DNA of 64,000 bases, taken from positions 53,771-117,770 of IMG/VR virus record IMGVR_UViG_3300009528_000013; one strand, written 5' to 3'. This document shows positions 17,223 to 27,118 of the stretch, in pieces. Made by a program: the position numbers and the translations under genes. Numbering within the stretch: position 1 is the first letter of the stretch; every line of letters begins with the position of its first letter. This DNA is from a virus. The notes below the pieces were generated by a model that was not told the origin of the DNA, did not search any database, and saw nothing but the letters and a program-made list of their open reading frames with translations.

Positions 17223-19531
17223 AGATCGGTGGAGCGGATGCTGAGATAGCTTGGGTAGACTTTGGACCAAGTCCGAATTCGGCGGACAGTCTGGATGATA
17301 CGGAGATCGAAGGGGGTTGGTATCTTGAGCAAACTGATGGGGGTACTTATGTAAGTGCAGGGTACCACGTCTCTCGTTGTGTTTGCTCGAAAATTATCGT
17401 ACCCCTCGATTCAGTGATTAAGAAAATAAGTCTTTTGATTTCATTAGTTGATGACCCTGATTTGATTTTCGCAAAACTTTGGCTGGATGAGAGTGGGGTA
17501 CCAGCAGATACTGTAGATCCAGCTTGGACGTCACCCGGTCCTCCACTCTATGGCCCCTTTCCGAAAGCTTGGTACACTTGGGATTTAGATTTCGCTGTAA
17601 CTACGGGTCCGATTTGGGTTGGGGCTTTATACCGAAGTAACACAGGGGGTAACACGGCGAAGATCTATATGAAAGGATCTGGAGGAACGGGTACTTGGCA
17701 GGCGATCTATGGAGGATCGTGGTCATTCTATTCTGGTAGTGAACTAGCCTACAAAGTTCAAACCGATCCTCCGACCCAACTTCAAATCGAACTTGCCGGA
17801 ACGCCCGGTGATTATGTTGAAACTGGAAAATTTACCAGCGGAGCGGTCGATTTAGGAGACGAGGTTCAGTTGAGTTCTGTGAAATGGACTTCTCAGGAAC
17901 CAAGTCCGACAGCGATTGATACCGTTCCACCTCCACCTAAGACAATTTCTGTTCGAGCTTCCAATGTCGTCCCGACCATTAAAAAAGGAGGCGGGGCTTG
18001 GGCGGATAAGGATGTGCCGGATATAGCAGATCCCGAGTGGGGAGGAACTGCGACCTATGATTTGCTTGCGACGATTTCGGTTGGCGATGCTCCACGCGGA
18101 GTTGCATGCGATGAAGCCGTGGGAAAGACCTTCGTTGTAAATCGGACTTCTGATACAGTTTCTGTAATCAGCACCGCTTCAAATTCCGTGGTTGCAACTA
18201 TCGGAGTAGGAACTAATCCCGAAGGAGTTGCCTGCGATGAAACTGCAGTAAAGGCGTTTGTGGTGAATTCGGGATCGAGTTCTGTATCTGTTATCCATGC
18301 GGCTTCGAATACTATTAGTGCCACGATCAGCGTAGGATCTAATCCTCAAGCTGTTGCCTGCGATGAGACCGCAGGGAAGACCTTTGTGGCCGCCAGTGGA
18401 GTTGCACCACTCACAGTTTATCCAACTGGGGATTCTTGGACTGATACTCTCAATCCAGGGGGCAATTATGGTGGAGATCCGGAATTAGATGTTGCGAATA
18501 ATACTCATCTGTCGAGGCAGAAAAACGCATTTATCCGCTTTCCGGTTGGTGAGGGAATAACATCTGCCGTTCTTCGTATATATGCTAACGGAGTTGGAAT
18601 TGGATCGCATCTGATTTCCATTGGCCGGGTTCTGGCAGATTGGGAGGAATATACTATAACTTGGAATAATCAGCCTGCGGTTGCTGGGTACACATCGTTT
18701 TGGGTCAATACGGCAGGATGGTACGAGATAAATTTAACTTCTTTGGCACAGGGATGGAGTGAAGGGACGTATCTGAATTATGGTATTAGACTCTCAACAG
18801 GTCCTCCTCTCCAGTACGACCGATGGGCCGAGTTTGATGCTCGCAACGCAGGGAATCCACCAGAGCTAGTTCTTATGTATTTGCCTAAAGTCTCTGTGAT
18901 CCATACCGCTTCGAACACGATCAGTGCAACAATTTTCGTTGGAACTACTGCTTCGGGAGTTGCATGTGACGAGACAGCGGGAAAGACATTCGTATCGAAT
19001 TCTGGAGATGATTCTGTGTCGGTGATCCACACACCGTCAAACTCAATCAGCGCTACGATCAGTGTGGGATCTAATCCCCGCGGTGTCGCTTGCGACGAGA
19101 CCGTAGAGAAAACTTTTGTGGCGAATTATGATGACAATACTGTGTCGGTGATTCACACACCGTCAAATACAGTCAGCGCTACGGTCAATGTAGGATCTAA
19201 TCCTCGCGATGTAGTTTGTGATGAGGGGGTCGGAAAAACTTTCGTAACCAATAGTGGGAATGATTGTGTTTCAGTAGTTGATAGTTCGAGTAATCTTGTT
19301 GTTGGAACGATCAGTATCGGCGACGGTCCTTATGGTATTGATTGCGATGAATCGGCCGGAAAGATATTTGCAGCAAACAACGGAGACGATTCAGTTTCAG
19401 TTATTTCAGATGTTGAGGAAATCAATTATACTCTTCCCTTCGCGGAATACGAATCCGGAGGCTACGCAGAAGATAGTGAACGCAAGCGCTACGTTCAATT
19501 TCGTGCAACTTTTTGGGGCGATACGACTTGA
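17219..19531 (+). CDS. Tail-tip protein: beta-sandwich with inserted 7-bladed YVTN propeller and nested DNRLRE-like domain
   Basis: ATG 17219 overlaps the tape measure stop by ATGA and has GGAGG upstream, giving 770 residues. Residues 1-185 are a jelly-roll-like domain. Residues about 195-280 begin a second beta-sandwich (FTSGAVDLGDEVQLSSVKWT). From about 281 to 745 come seven blades of about 42 residues built on ATI-x-VG-x-x-P-x-GVACDE, GKTFV and SVIHTASNT. Blade 3 is split by about 160 residues resembling the DNRLRE family (YPTGDSWTDTLNPGGNYGG; AFIRFPVGEGITSAVLRIY; EEYTITWNNQPA). The C-terminus RKRYVQFRATFWGD looks like the end of the interrupted sandwich. The likely role is receptor or glycan binding at the tail tip. 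Confidence 0.75.
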   Translation: MKIGGADAEIAWVDFGPSPNSADSLDDTEIEGGWYLEQTDGGTYVSAGYHVSRCVCSKIIVPLDSVIKKISLLISLVDDPDLIFAKLWLDESGVPADTVDPAWTSPGPPLYGPFPKAWYTWDLDFAVTTGPIWVGALYRSNTGGNTAKIYMKGSGGTGTWQAIYGGSWSFYSGSELAYKVQTDPPTQLQIELAGTPGDYVETGKFTSGAVDLGDEVQLSSVKWTSQEPSPTAIDTVPPPPKTISVRASNVVPTIKKGGGAWADKDVPDIADPEWGGTATYDLLATISVGDAPRGVACDEAVGKTFVVNRTSDTVSVISTASNSVVATIGVGTNPEGVACDETAVKAFVVNSGSSSVSVIHAASNTISATISVGSNPQAVACDETAGKTFVAASGVAPLTVYPTGDSWTDTLNPGGNYGGDPELDVANNTHLSRQKNAFIRFPVGEGITSAVLRIYANGVGIGSHLISIGRVLADWEEYTITWNNQPAVAGYTSFWVNTAGWYEINLTSLAQGWSEGTYLNYGIRLSTGPPLQYDRWAEFDARNAGNPPELVLMYLPKVSVIHTASNTISATIFVGTTASGVACDETAGKTFVSNSGDDSVSVIHTPSNSISATISVGSNPRGVACDETVEKTFVANYDDNTVSVIHTPSNTVSATVNVGSNPRDVVCDEGVGKTFVTNSGNDCVSVVDSSSNLVVGTISIGDGPYGIDCDESAGKIFAANNGDDSVSVISDVEEINYTLPFAEYESGGYAEDSERKRYVQFRATFWGDTT

Positions 19532-19575
19532 TTTTGAGGATTGAGTTTTCAAATTCTCAAGAAAGGGAGGATCAG

Positions 19576-20064
19576 ATGAGAGACCGAACGGGGTTTAGCG
19601 AAGAAGTCGCAACCACAGTTCTTAGGTCGAGAGATGATGGACAACACGTTGAAGAGTGCTGTGCGTTTCGGGGAAAGGTCGAGCTTGAGATTCGGCGACA
19701 GGATGGTCGGGTTGAGAAGATGGTATTCTCAAATACCATTCAAGCAGCGTTCCTGAACGCTGTCGCAAATGCACTGGGCGGCGGATCGATGGCCGCTGTG
19801 GATGCGATGGATTTCTATTACGACGGAGCGTGGGGTCACGCGCAAGCAACTTCCATCGATGGAGGAGGAGCCGGTACCGAGGCTTGGATACGTTGGAAGG
19901 CCACATTGACGGCGACGGGAAGCATTTCAGTGACGCCGGTTCGTTTGGGAGTTCTCAATGGATCATGGACGACCACCTACAGCGAGGTTGCGATCACGGC
20001 TGTAGCGCTCACGTCAGGAGATTCGCTTATCGTGAAATGGACGATTACCGCCGCAGTATCGTAG
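19576..20064 (+). CDS. Tail structural protein, hypothetical
   Basis: The protein has 162 residues. ATG 19576 follows GGGAGG; the 63 bases before it in frame are unlikely to be coding. An N-terminal region with VELEIRRQDGRVEKMVFSN, then IQAAFLNAVANALGGG, then strands rich in Thr, Ala and Val (TATGSISVTPVRLGVLNGSW; DSLIVKWTITAAVS). The pattern of a 'friend' helix followed by beta strands occurs in tail-fibre-like proteins of phages. No specific family is named. Confidence 0.5.
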   Translation: MRDRTGFSEEVATTVLRSRDDGQHVEECCAFRGKVELEIRRQDGRVEKMVFSNTIQAAFLNAVANALGGGSMAAVDAMDFYYDGAWGHAQATSIDGGGAGTEAWIRWKATLTATGSISVTPVRLGVLNGSWTTTYSEVAITAVALTSGDSLIVKWTITAAVS

Positions 20065-20101
20065 TCCGGCCACGGTATTGTAGTCTGAGGAGATCGAGGA
20101 T

Positions 20102-22012
20102 GTGGCTGCACAGACTCCAGAGTTACGATCATTCTATTTTCAGGCTCAGCTTGTTGTAGAGATTGAGGAGTCTGTGCAGTTTTCCGAGGAGGTGTATCGA
20201 CCTCAGTACTTTGAAGAAATCGAAGAATCTGTACTGCTTTCCGAGGAAATAAATGTACTGTATGCAGGGATTGAAGAGTCAATTATATTCTCGGAGGAGA
20301 TCGATCTTACCGCAGATAATAGTCGTGATATTGATGAGACCATCCTGTTTTCTGAGGAAGTTTCGCTGACAACTGGTTTTACTCCGCGCCTGCTTACTTT
20401 TTATTTTCAAGCGAAGTTTGAGATAGCAATTGAGGAATCCGTATGGTTTTCTGAGGAAGTAAATCCACTCCTCGCGGCTGTTTCTGAATCGGTTTTCTTT
20501 TCCGAAGAGATCATTGCCAACAAAATTCCCCGTATTGATGAGACTGTCCTGTTTTCTGAGGAAGTCGAAGCAATATGTACAAAGACACCGAGACTGTTAT
20601 CGTTTTGGTTCTTTGGAACTGAAGCTCTTCAGATTGAAACGATCTACTTCCCTGAAGATTTAGAAATCTGGACTGATGGAGTTCTCCTGATTTCCGAATC
20701 AATCGTATTCGGAGAAGCGGTTGAACGCGAGCTGCCGAGGGAAATTTTCGAAGAAGTTCTTTTGAGCGAAAGTCTTGAGGTTCAGGTCGTAGGACTGACC
20801 ATTGAAGAAGAATTTGTTTTTTCCGAAGACATTTTTCCTCCCGAGATTGTTAAAATTATCGAGGAATCGGTTTCTTTTACTGAAGACGTTGTTCATATTC
20901 CATCACTTCTTCGAGAAACCATTGAATTTGAAGAACTTTTAGTTCGTCAAATTATACCTTCCCCGATCGAAGAACAGGTTCTCTTTTCAGAAGAGCTTGA
21001 GCTAAGACAAACAATCTCAGAGACAATTGTTTTCTCTGAGGGAGTTTACCCGAGTCAAGTCGGACCGATCCCCGAATCGGTATATTTACAAGAATCTATA
21101 ACATTAGATATTGTCCAGTCAACCTCTGATCAATTTTATCTTCATGAGGAAGTAAAGCTTCAGATTCTGAGAATTTGCAATGAGCAAATTTTTTTCTCAG
21201 AAAGCGTTGAATCAGCGTATGGTATCCAAGAGTCAATCTTCTTTTCCGAAGAGATTTATCAAAGTCGACTCAGCCTTGATGAAACATTCAATCTTACTGA
21301 ACAGGTTCAGCGCGGTATTCCTGTAAATCTTTCAGAATCAATTTACTTTGAAGAAGAGGTTGTTCGGCAGGTTGAAATCAGCGAAGCGATTGTCTTTACG
21401 GAAGAACTCTGGAACAATCTCCGATTGATTGATGAAGAGATTGTCTTTTCTGAAGTTCTCCTAAGAGAAATTCATATTTGGATCGGTCCTCATAAAACCC
21501 AAGTTGATCTTTTCGAGGATCTGGTTTTCTCCGAAGTAACATCTTTCTCTAAAACCGAAGCGATATCCGAGCAGGTTCTTTTTACCGAAGAAGTTGAATC
21601 AATTTTCAAGGAGGGGGTTCCCGGGCCTTCGCCCTTCGCAAGAAAAGCAGTTGCAGCACCGGAGCCACCAGTTGAAGCCGTATCTTATCCTGTTGAGGAA
21701 GTACCACCAGTTAAAGCTGTATCTTATCCTGTTGCGAAAGTACCACCAGTTGTTAAACGAGCGTACCCGAGTGCGGAACCGGTACCCCTTGCAAAGCGGG
21801 TACCACCAGCAGTCGCAGTACCACAGCCAGTTGTTAAACGAGTGTACCCAAGTGCGAAACCGGCACCTCTTCCAAGACGAGTACCGCCAGCAGTTGCTCC
21901 GGAAGTTTTCATGGAGGCCCCGCCGCCACCGAAGGTACAAGTCGAGAGAATGAAAACGAGAACCGTTCGAATGAGAATCACCGACAATGTGTCACGATAT
22001 AGGGTGAAATAA
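20102..22012 (+). CDS. Tail fibre-like protein with ~25 'ESV-x-FSEEV' repeats and Pro-rich tail
   Basis: The protein has 636 residues and starts with GTG 20102 behind GAGGAG. From the start to about residue 505, a motif of the form I-x-E-S-[VI]-x-F-S-E-E-[VI] returns every 15-35 residues; I count about 25 copies, for example IEESVQFSEEV, IDETVLFSEEV, ISETIVFSEGV and ISEQVLFTEEV. Two early spacers share RL-x-[TS]-F-[YW]-F. Residues about 515-610 are Pro/Val/Lys-rich repeats (YPSAEPVPLAKRVPP type), and the end is basic. The regular acidic strand-like repeats suggest an extended fibre, possibly binding calcium or glycans. I know no function for it. Confidence 0.6.
   Translation: MAAQTPELRSFYFQAQLVVEIEESVQFSEEVYRPQYFEEIEESVLLSEEINVLYAGIEESIIFSEEIDLTADNSRDIDETILFSEEVSLTTGFTPRLLTFYFQAKFEIAIEESVWFSEEVNPLLAAVSESVFFSEEIIANKIPRIDETVLFSEEVEAICTKTPRLLSFWFFGTEALQIETIYFPEDLEIWTDGVLLISESIVFGEAVERELPREIFEEVLLSESLEVQVVGLTIEEEFVFSEDIFPPEIVKIIEESVSFTEDVVHIPSLLRETIEFEELLVRQIIPSPIEEQVLFSEELELRQTISETIVFSEGVYPSQVGPIPESVYLQESITLDIVQSTSDQFYLHEEVKLQILRICNEQIFFSESVESAYGIQESIFFSEEIYQSRLSLDETFNLTEQVQRGIPVNLSESIYFEEEVVRQVEISEAIVFTEELWNNLRLIDEEIVFSEVLLREIHIWIGPHKTQVDLFEDLVFSEVTSFSKTEAISEQVLFTEEVESIFKEGVPGPSPFARKAVAAPEPPVEAVSYPVEEVPPVKAVSYPVAKVPPVVKRAYPSAEPVPLAKRVPPAVAVPQPVVKRVYPSAKPAPLPRRVPPAVAPEVFMEAPPPPKVQVERMKTRTVRMRITDNVSRYRVK
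20165..21598 (+). repeat. Degenerate protein-coding repeat, ~25 units
   Basis: Units encoding E-S-V-x-F-S-E-E-V-like peptides recur with variable spacing. At the DNA level a core resembling TTTTCYGARGARRT is visible many times (for example GTTTTCTGAGGAAGT), but copies have drifted, so the array is old rather than a fresh expansion. Confidence 0.7.
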
Positions 22013-22768
22013 TTGCGACCAGGCGGAACAGATGCGAGCTATCTCAGTCTTATGCGAAAAGAATCCGGTGTCGAGATTATTTCAGATGTCGAGATTTTGA
22101 GGGAAGGCTACTGGCCGATTACGCAGGTCGATAGCTCGACTCAATTTCGAGTCGCGGGCGATGCAACCGCGCTATTTGTATCGGGAAATTCAATTCAGTT
22201 GTCTACGAAGAAATTTTCCGAGACAGAAGTCATCTTATCAGTTACCTTTTCGACTTCGGAAACAATTTTCGTTTTGTCGAGCGGATCGGTTTCGGCTTCC
22301 GATCTCGGGGCCCGCGTTTCAAGAATTTTTCTGGTCTCAGATCGTATCTTGAAAGAGTCGATGGGAGATGTTTCGGAGTCTATCGAGGGCTCAACTCTAA
22401 ATTTGTTCCAGTCTTCGACTTTCAATTGTAAGTTGGATAATGCGGACAAGTATTTTCTAGACGCAGAATTAAATACCGGGATCCTGTGGAATGGCGCTGA
22501 ACTTTTGGAATCGACTGCGATAGCCGAAACACAGGTCACTTTCACTAATTGTACTTTGATAGTGAATGTCTTCAAAGGTGGTGTGTTGACCGTTCTGTCG
22601 GGAGATGGGAAAAATCGGGAATATCCCATTCTTTCGAATACCTCCGGAGCGGTTGTGGTCGTTGGAACCCTACTTACCGATGGAGCATCGGTTGGCGATG
22701 CTTTTCTCGTAAGTTTGGGAGTCTGGTTCAATTTGAAATTCTATGCAGGTTTGAGGGCGGCGGCATGA
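22013..22768 (+). CDS. Tail hub, N-terminal part
   Basis: The protein has 251 residues and starts with TTG directly after the previous stop, with AGGGTGA just upstream. Residues about 120-185 read TLNLFQSSTFNCKLDNADKY and then ILWNGAEL, a pattern like the first third of central tail hub proteins, which say in effect 'strand, L-D-N-x-D-x-x-F, ... G'. It ends in an ATGA overlap with the next gene, which continues the hub-like sequence. I therefore read the two as one hub encoded in two pieces. Confidence 0.5.
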   Translation: MRPGGTDASYLSLMRKESGVEIISDVEILREGYWPITQVDSSTQFRVAGDATALFVSGNSIQLSTKKFSETEVILSVTFSTSETIFVLSSGSVSASDLGARVSRIFLVSDRILKESMGDVSESIEGSTLNLFQSSTFNCKLDNADKYFLDAELNTGILWNGAELLESTAIAETQVTFTNCTLIVNVFKGGVLTVLSGDGKNREYPILSNTSGAVVVVGTLLTDGASVGDAFLVSLGVWFNLKFYAGLRAAA

Positions 22769-25700
22769 GCAAATTCTTGCGATACTCAGGAATCATTCAA
22801 CCCATTGCGATTCAAGATGCTCTCCGTGAGAGAACGATCCAGATCGAGAGTTACGACTTCTTGAAGCGGATGGAACAGTTTCCCGCCGCACTGGTCTCTG
22901 AGGAGTTCGGTGCTTTTTTCAGAATCCCCGGTGTCGATCTGAAGGCTTACGTCGAAGGACCGAATAGGCCTGCTACGAGCGTCCGGGAATTCAGCTTCAA
23001 ATTCCCCTCTACAAAAACGAAGCTCAAATCCCGCCGAGGATCCAAAGCGGAAGAAGGGGAAGCTGGATCGCGTGGGTTGCCTGAAGTATCAGTGGTGAAC
23101 ATAAGTGCAGATACTACGGATGGAATCAAAGTCCTGAAATACAGATCGTGGGGTTGGTTTCAGTGGGATCAGGGCCCCTGGGTCCGGAAGGATTTGGGAG
23201 ATCAATCTACGATTGCAGCCTGGGATGACTCGACCATCGAATGTTCTTTTGCAGGGTTTACGCAAGACGATAATATCGAAGTTTTTCTGATTATCGGTCA
23301 GTCAGTTATCAAGCGTGGTGGAATTGAGATCATCTTCGACAGTGGGAATCCTGTCTATCTGGGTGCTCCGTTCACCTTCATCATCCGGGAGGATGTGGGA
23401 GGAACGCTCTACGACATCTCGCAGAGTTGTATGGTTCAGCAGCAAGAATCCGAAACAGCGCTTGGAGCCTCAACGGATACTCTTTATATCAGTGCTGTTG
23501 AGAAGTTTCGGGGGATCACCTTCGAGTTCGATGAATTTCTAACCGGAGCAACTCTGACCTTCGAGTACTCTCAGGGATCCTTCGCGGCTTGGGGCGACCT
23601 CAGTAGCTATATGACGGACGGAACGAGCGATTTTAGTCAGGACGGGACCATAACGATCACTCCACCGTTTAACTGGACCAAGGCCGGACAAAAGGTCGGT
23701 GAGGACGGCGGAGATGACATCGTTGTCGAGAGATTTTGGCTGAAGATCACAGTCTCAGCTTGGGGAAGCGGAACCGCAAAAATCAGATATTTGACGAGAC
23801 GGTATTTAGCAGTTGGTCAAGACGGAGATGCGATTGAGATCGGAGTCAATTTCGAGCAAATCGAGGAGACGGATGACGAGAGGGTAACTGAAGACGTAAT
23901 CATTCGACCGAGTGATTCGGATTCCTCGGTTTTTGTACCGGCGACTTGGAAAAAAAATCTCCCGGTTGAACTCCTTCTTGGAAGTGGATCCGGGTCAGAT
24001 CCTTCATCTTCGCTATTGGCCGCCTCGGGCTTCTCTGCAAGTTGTCGAGAGGTCGAACAACTGAGCTATACGACTTCGAAACCACAATTCTCCATCTGGG
24101 GAATTCCTCCTTATCCAGCGTACCCGGGTGAAGCTCGTTGTCTTTGTGAAGGCGAGGATCTCGGTAGCGCCGGACGTGTGATTTTGATTGGAATCGGGAA
24201 AGAGGTCTGGAAAGTTACCGAACACACGGGATTTGAATTTGTCTTCAAACTCCGGGATTATTATTCTACGAGCTTGAGTAAGCCATTTGACGTTGAAATT
24301 CGGAGAATGGATTACGATGACGCTTACAATGCCGTCTTCGGAGTGGCATGGAAGCGATATAACAACACCGAATATCGGCCAGTTACCGATGTCCAGGCTG
24401 ATGCGAAAAAGGGGAGATGTACCCCGGCGATTCTCTTTCGCTACGACTTTGATACCGGTGTTTTGGAACAACAGGTGATTGGAGAGCCCATCGCAGAATG
24501 GGAGACCGCGGAGTCTCGTTTCCTCTCCGGCGAGGTTTTTCATCGTAATGGAACAGGAAATCAGAATGGGTGGCCCTGGTGGGAGATTGGTGGCACTCCT
24601 CAGCACGAGACGACGGGAGGAGAAATGATCGCTGTCCCTGAACCGGGGCACTATTCTTCGATCATGTATCCAATTTTTGTCGGACAAATCAATCGTCACG
24701 TCTCCTTGCGCCGAGCGACAAAGTTGATTGAAACGCACGTTTTATACTGGGGCGATCAGTATGACATCGAGCGTTTTCAGTACGGTGACTTAGTGGCGGG
24801 CGAAGATGAATTTGCTCATGGTCGGTTTGCTCTTACTTCTCCGGGGTTTTATTATCGGGTAGTTTGGACTGGAGCACTTGAAACGTCTACGATTGACGAT
24901 GTGCACCTCCGTTTCACTTTTGGACAACCGGGCGTCGTAGTTTGGAGTCCGTATTATCGTAGCTATATCTATCACGATTTTGATTCCAGTCAAACTCTGG
25001 GTGAGCAGAATTACATTGCGGAGGCGGACTACTCGGCTTCCGCATGGAGTCTTGATCGGTACTTTGATCTGGACACCCAAGATCGACAGATCTGCTGCGG
25101 CGCATTGAAAGAGAATTCCGGAACTCCCACTGCCCCAGAAATAATCTATGGGTCGATGGTGTGGAATGATACAAATGTCTCCTTCGTACCTCAGAAGTCC
25201 GATGCTTATGTGACCCGCCATAATCTGAGAACCGGCGCGGGGGCAACCATCTTTCATTCCGCGTCCTCCTCAGTAAGTGGTACGATGTCGGGTCAGGAAG
25301 AAACTTGTACTCCGATTGGTCTGGGATATGACCCCGATCAGGATGTGATTCATCTGACCTTTTTTGATCGGGACACTCTTCGCTATCACTATGCGGTCTT
25401 CGAGGATACTCCGGCCGGCGCAAAGTATTCGATTCAAACTGGATCCAATTTCAGTTTTGACTGGTATCGTCCAATCAAATGTTTTACCTTCCACGACGGG
25501 AAGATGTATGCCGTCTGTACCGATGATCGATTTCAGATTGAAGATGCCTTCCTGATCGAAATTACGTGGAGTAGCCCCGACATTACGATCCGAAAAATTG
25601 GTGTGCTCCGCTCCGGTGATTACTCAGCCGAATCTTTGGTCTGGGTTGGAGACATTCTCTATGGGCTCTCGAAGCCCTCTGGGACGATGTGGTCTTACGG

Positions 25701-26247
25701 AACGAGTTGGGTTCCGAGGGTGCAACTCGCTGATTTTGGGGATGATAATTGTCGGCAGGCTGCAACGAAGCTCAGTCAAGCTGCAAATGCGATTCTTAGA
25801 GTAGATCCTGATCGAGTTGCGATTGTTGAAAAGCGGGAGACTGTTCCTGGTAGTTCTTCAACGCTAGAAGATGAGTTGGTCGAGGTGAAGCCCGAAAAAA
25901 CATGGAAGTTTATTTACGATGGTTGCGCGGTGAGTTGGTCTTTTCAGGAATTAAAGGGTACCGAGTCTTGGGGTTTGACAGGACGTAATCAGAGAGTTCT
26001 GAAGATCTCTAATCCACTTGTTCAGGATCGGCATTTTGCAGAGAAGTTGGCGGAGATTTACGGGAAATACTTCTTCAAGGAGCGGACTCTGCTTCCGATC
26101 ACCGCGAAATATCTTCCGCATTTCGAGCGAGAAGATCTTCTGAAAATTATTTCGAAAGGAGTTGATCCAAGTAAGAGTCGAAGTATCGTCTCCTTTCGAT
26201 TACGTAACTCAAACGGGCAAACAGAAATGGGGTTAGTCGAGCAATGA
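22765..26247 (+). CDS. Tail hub / tail tip protein, large part
   Basis: The protein has 1160 residues. The start is ATG 22765, in ATGA overlap with the upstream gene; the frame upstream is open but unlike protein. It begins FLRYSGIIQPIAIQD then RTIQIESYDFLKRM, as in hub proteins after the split point. The middle 700 residues are beta-rich with many Trp/Tyr/Gly. The C-terminal 150 residues (LSQAANAILRVDPDRVAIV ... ISNPLVQDRHFAEKLAEIYG) resemble the closing domain of phage tail hubs. It probably forms the tail tip with the next gene. Confidence 0.6.
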   Translation: MSKFLRYSGIIQPIAIQDALRERTIQIESYDFLKRMEQFPAALVSEEFGAFFRIPGVDLKAYVEGPNRPATSVREFSFKFPSTKTKLKSRRGSKAEEGEAGSRGLPEVSVVNISADTTDGIKVLKYRSWGWFQWDQGPWVRKDLGDQSTIAAWDDSTIECSFAGFTQDDNIEVFLIIGQSVIKRGGIEIIFDSGNPVYLGAPFTFIIREDVGGTLYDISQSCMVQQQESETALGASTDTLYISAVEKFRGITFEFDEFLTGATLTFEYSQGSFAAWGDLSSYMTDGTSDFSQDGTITITPPFNWTKAGQKVGEDGGDDIVVERFWLKITVSAWGSGTAKIRYLTRRYLAVGQDGDAIEIGVNFEQIEETDDERVTEDVIIRPSDSDSSVFVPATWKKNLPVELLLGSGSGSDPSSSLLAASGFSASCREVEQLSYTTSKPQFSIWGIPPYPAYPGEARCLCEGEDLGSAGRVILIGIGKEVWKVTEHTGFEFVFKLRDYYSTSLSKPFDVEIRRMDYDDAYNAVFGVAWKRYNNTEYRPVTDVQADAKKGRCTPAILFRYDFDTGVLEQQVIGEPIAEWETAESRFLSGEVFHRNGTGNQNGWPWWEIGGTPQHETTGGEMIAVPEPGHYSSIMYPIFVGQINRHVSLRRATKLIETHVLYWGDQYDIERFQYGDLVAGEDEFAHGRFALTSPGFYYRVVWTGALETSTIDDVHLRFTFGQPGVVVWSPYYRSYIYHDFDSSQTLGEQNYIAEADYSASAWSLDRYFDLDTQDRQICCGALKENSGTPTAPEIIYGSMVWNDTNVSFVPQKSDAYVTRHNLRTGAGATIFHSASSSVSGTMSGQEETCTPIGLGYDPDQDVIHLTFFDRDTLRYHYAVFEDTPAGAKYSIQTGSNFSFDWYRPIKCFTFHDGKMYAVCTDDRFQIEDAFLIEITWSSPDITIRKIGVLRSGDYSAESLVWVGDILYGLSKPSGTMWSYGTSWVPRVQLADFGDDNCRQAATKLSQAANAILRVDPDRVAIVEKRETVPGSSSTLEDELVEVKPEKTWKFIYDGCAVSWSFQELKGTESWGLTGRNQRVLKISNPLVQDRHFAEKLAEIYGKYFFKERTLLPITAKYLPHFEREDLLKIISKGVDPSKSRSIVSFRLRNSNGQTEMGLVEQ

Positions 26248-27098
26248 ATCTGGTCGTAGGTGGAACGGGCCCGTGCGTCTTTTATCTTGCGAGCACGGAA
26301 GTATTTATTACAAATTGGAATTTCGAAGTCAACCTGACTGATTGGACGGGAAAGCCCGCTGCGGGCAATATCGCCCGAATCGAAGATGTTTTAACGTTCT
26401 GGGGCGAGTACTCGATGAAGGTCGATGCGAGCAGTGATCTGAATGCCTATGCCCTTACGACAGTCGAGACTTCGGCAGAGCTTTGGGGAAGGTCATTTAT
26501 CCTGGAGTTTGCAATCCGCACCGATGTCGACCGGGATATTAAAATCTTGATCAAGGACGTTGATGATTACCAAACGTTCAATCAAACATTTACTGCCGAG
26601 AGCGGGAAGTTCACACATTATTTCTATTACTTCGTCTTTCTGCCGTTGGGCAGTCCTGTGATTGGGCCAACTGAAATTGAAGTTCGACTCTACGGAACCG
26701 ATACTATGCTCGGGCTTTCGTATTTTGATAACGTAAATCTCTATGAGGTCACGGAGAAAATAAATCTTCGAGTTCCGGAGGTTTTTGAGTCTGTTTTTGG
26801 GAAGGAGTTGGAAGCACGATTTGAACTTTTATCGGGTCGAACTCAGGAATATCTCCGAGGATGGCGCTTCCAAGCGAGTATGGCTTACGAGTATTTGACA
26901 AAAGTAGAAGAAGAGAAGCGCACGAGGATCTCGGACAGTGACCTAATGGTCTTCCAGCCGCACGACGACAACGAGTTCATGGTGGTTTCCAGGTGGAACG
27001 GAGATTTTGCGAGAACCTATTTCGGTGATATTTATGTGGGGCATACGGGAAGTATCAACTTAATCGGAGCGCATCTTCTAAACAAATCTCCAGTTTAG
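26244..27098 (+). CDS. Tail-tip protein with carbohydrate-binding-like N-terminal domain
   Basis: The protein has 284 residues and starts in ATGA overlap with the hub. Residues about 20-175 look like a galactose-binding or CBM-type jelly roll: FITNWNFEVNLTDWTG, YSMKVDAS, LEFAIRTDVD, then YFDNVNLYEVTE, the classic end of such domains. Residues 180-284 form a second structural part (VPEVFESVFGKELEARFELL; YLRGWRFQASMAYEYLTK). A tail-tip role in glycan recognition fits the position. Confidence 0.6.
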   Translation: MNLVVGGTGPCVFYLASTEVFITNWNFEVNLTDWTGKPAAGNIARIEDVLTFWGEYSMKVDASSDLNAYALTTVETSAELWGRSFILEFAIRTDVDRDIKILIKDVDDYQTFNQTFTAESGKFTHYFYYFVFLPLGSPVIGPTEIEVRLYGTDTMLGLSYFDNVNLYEVTEKINLRVPEVFESVFGKELEARFELLSGRTQEYLRGWRFQASMAYEYLTKVEEEKRTRISDSDLMVFQPHDDNEFMVVSRWNGDFARTYFGDIYVGHTGSINLIGAHLLNKSPV

Positions 27099-27118
27099 AA
27101 AAGAAAGGAGCAACCACA

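Noticed and set aside
24725-24736. GATTGAAAC matches in the tail hub gene (and near 20632)
   Set aside because: Only nine bases match the CRISPR repeat end, inside coding sequence, with no second repeat nearby; chance.
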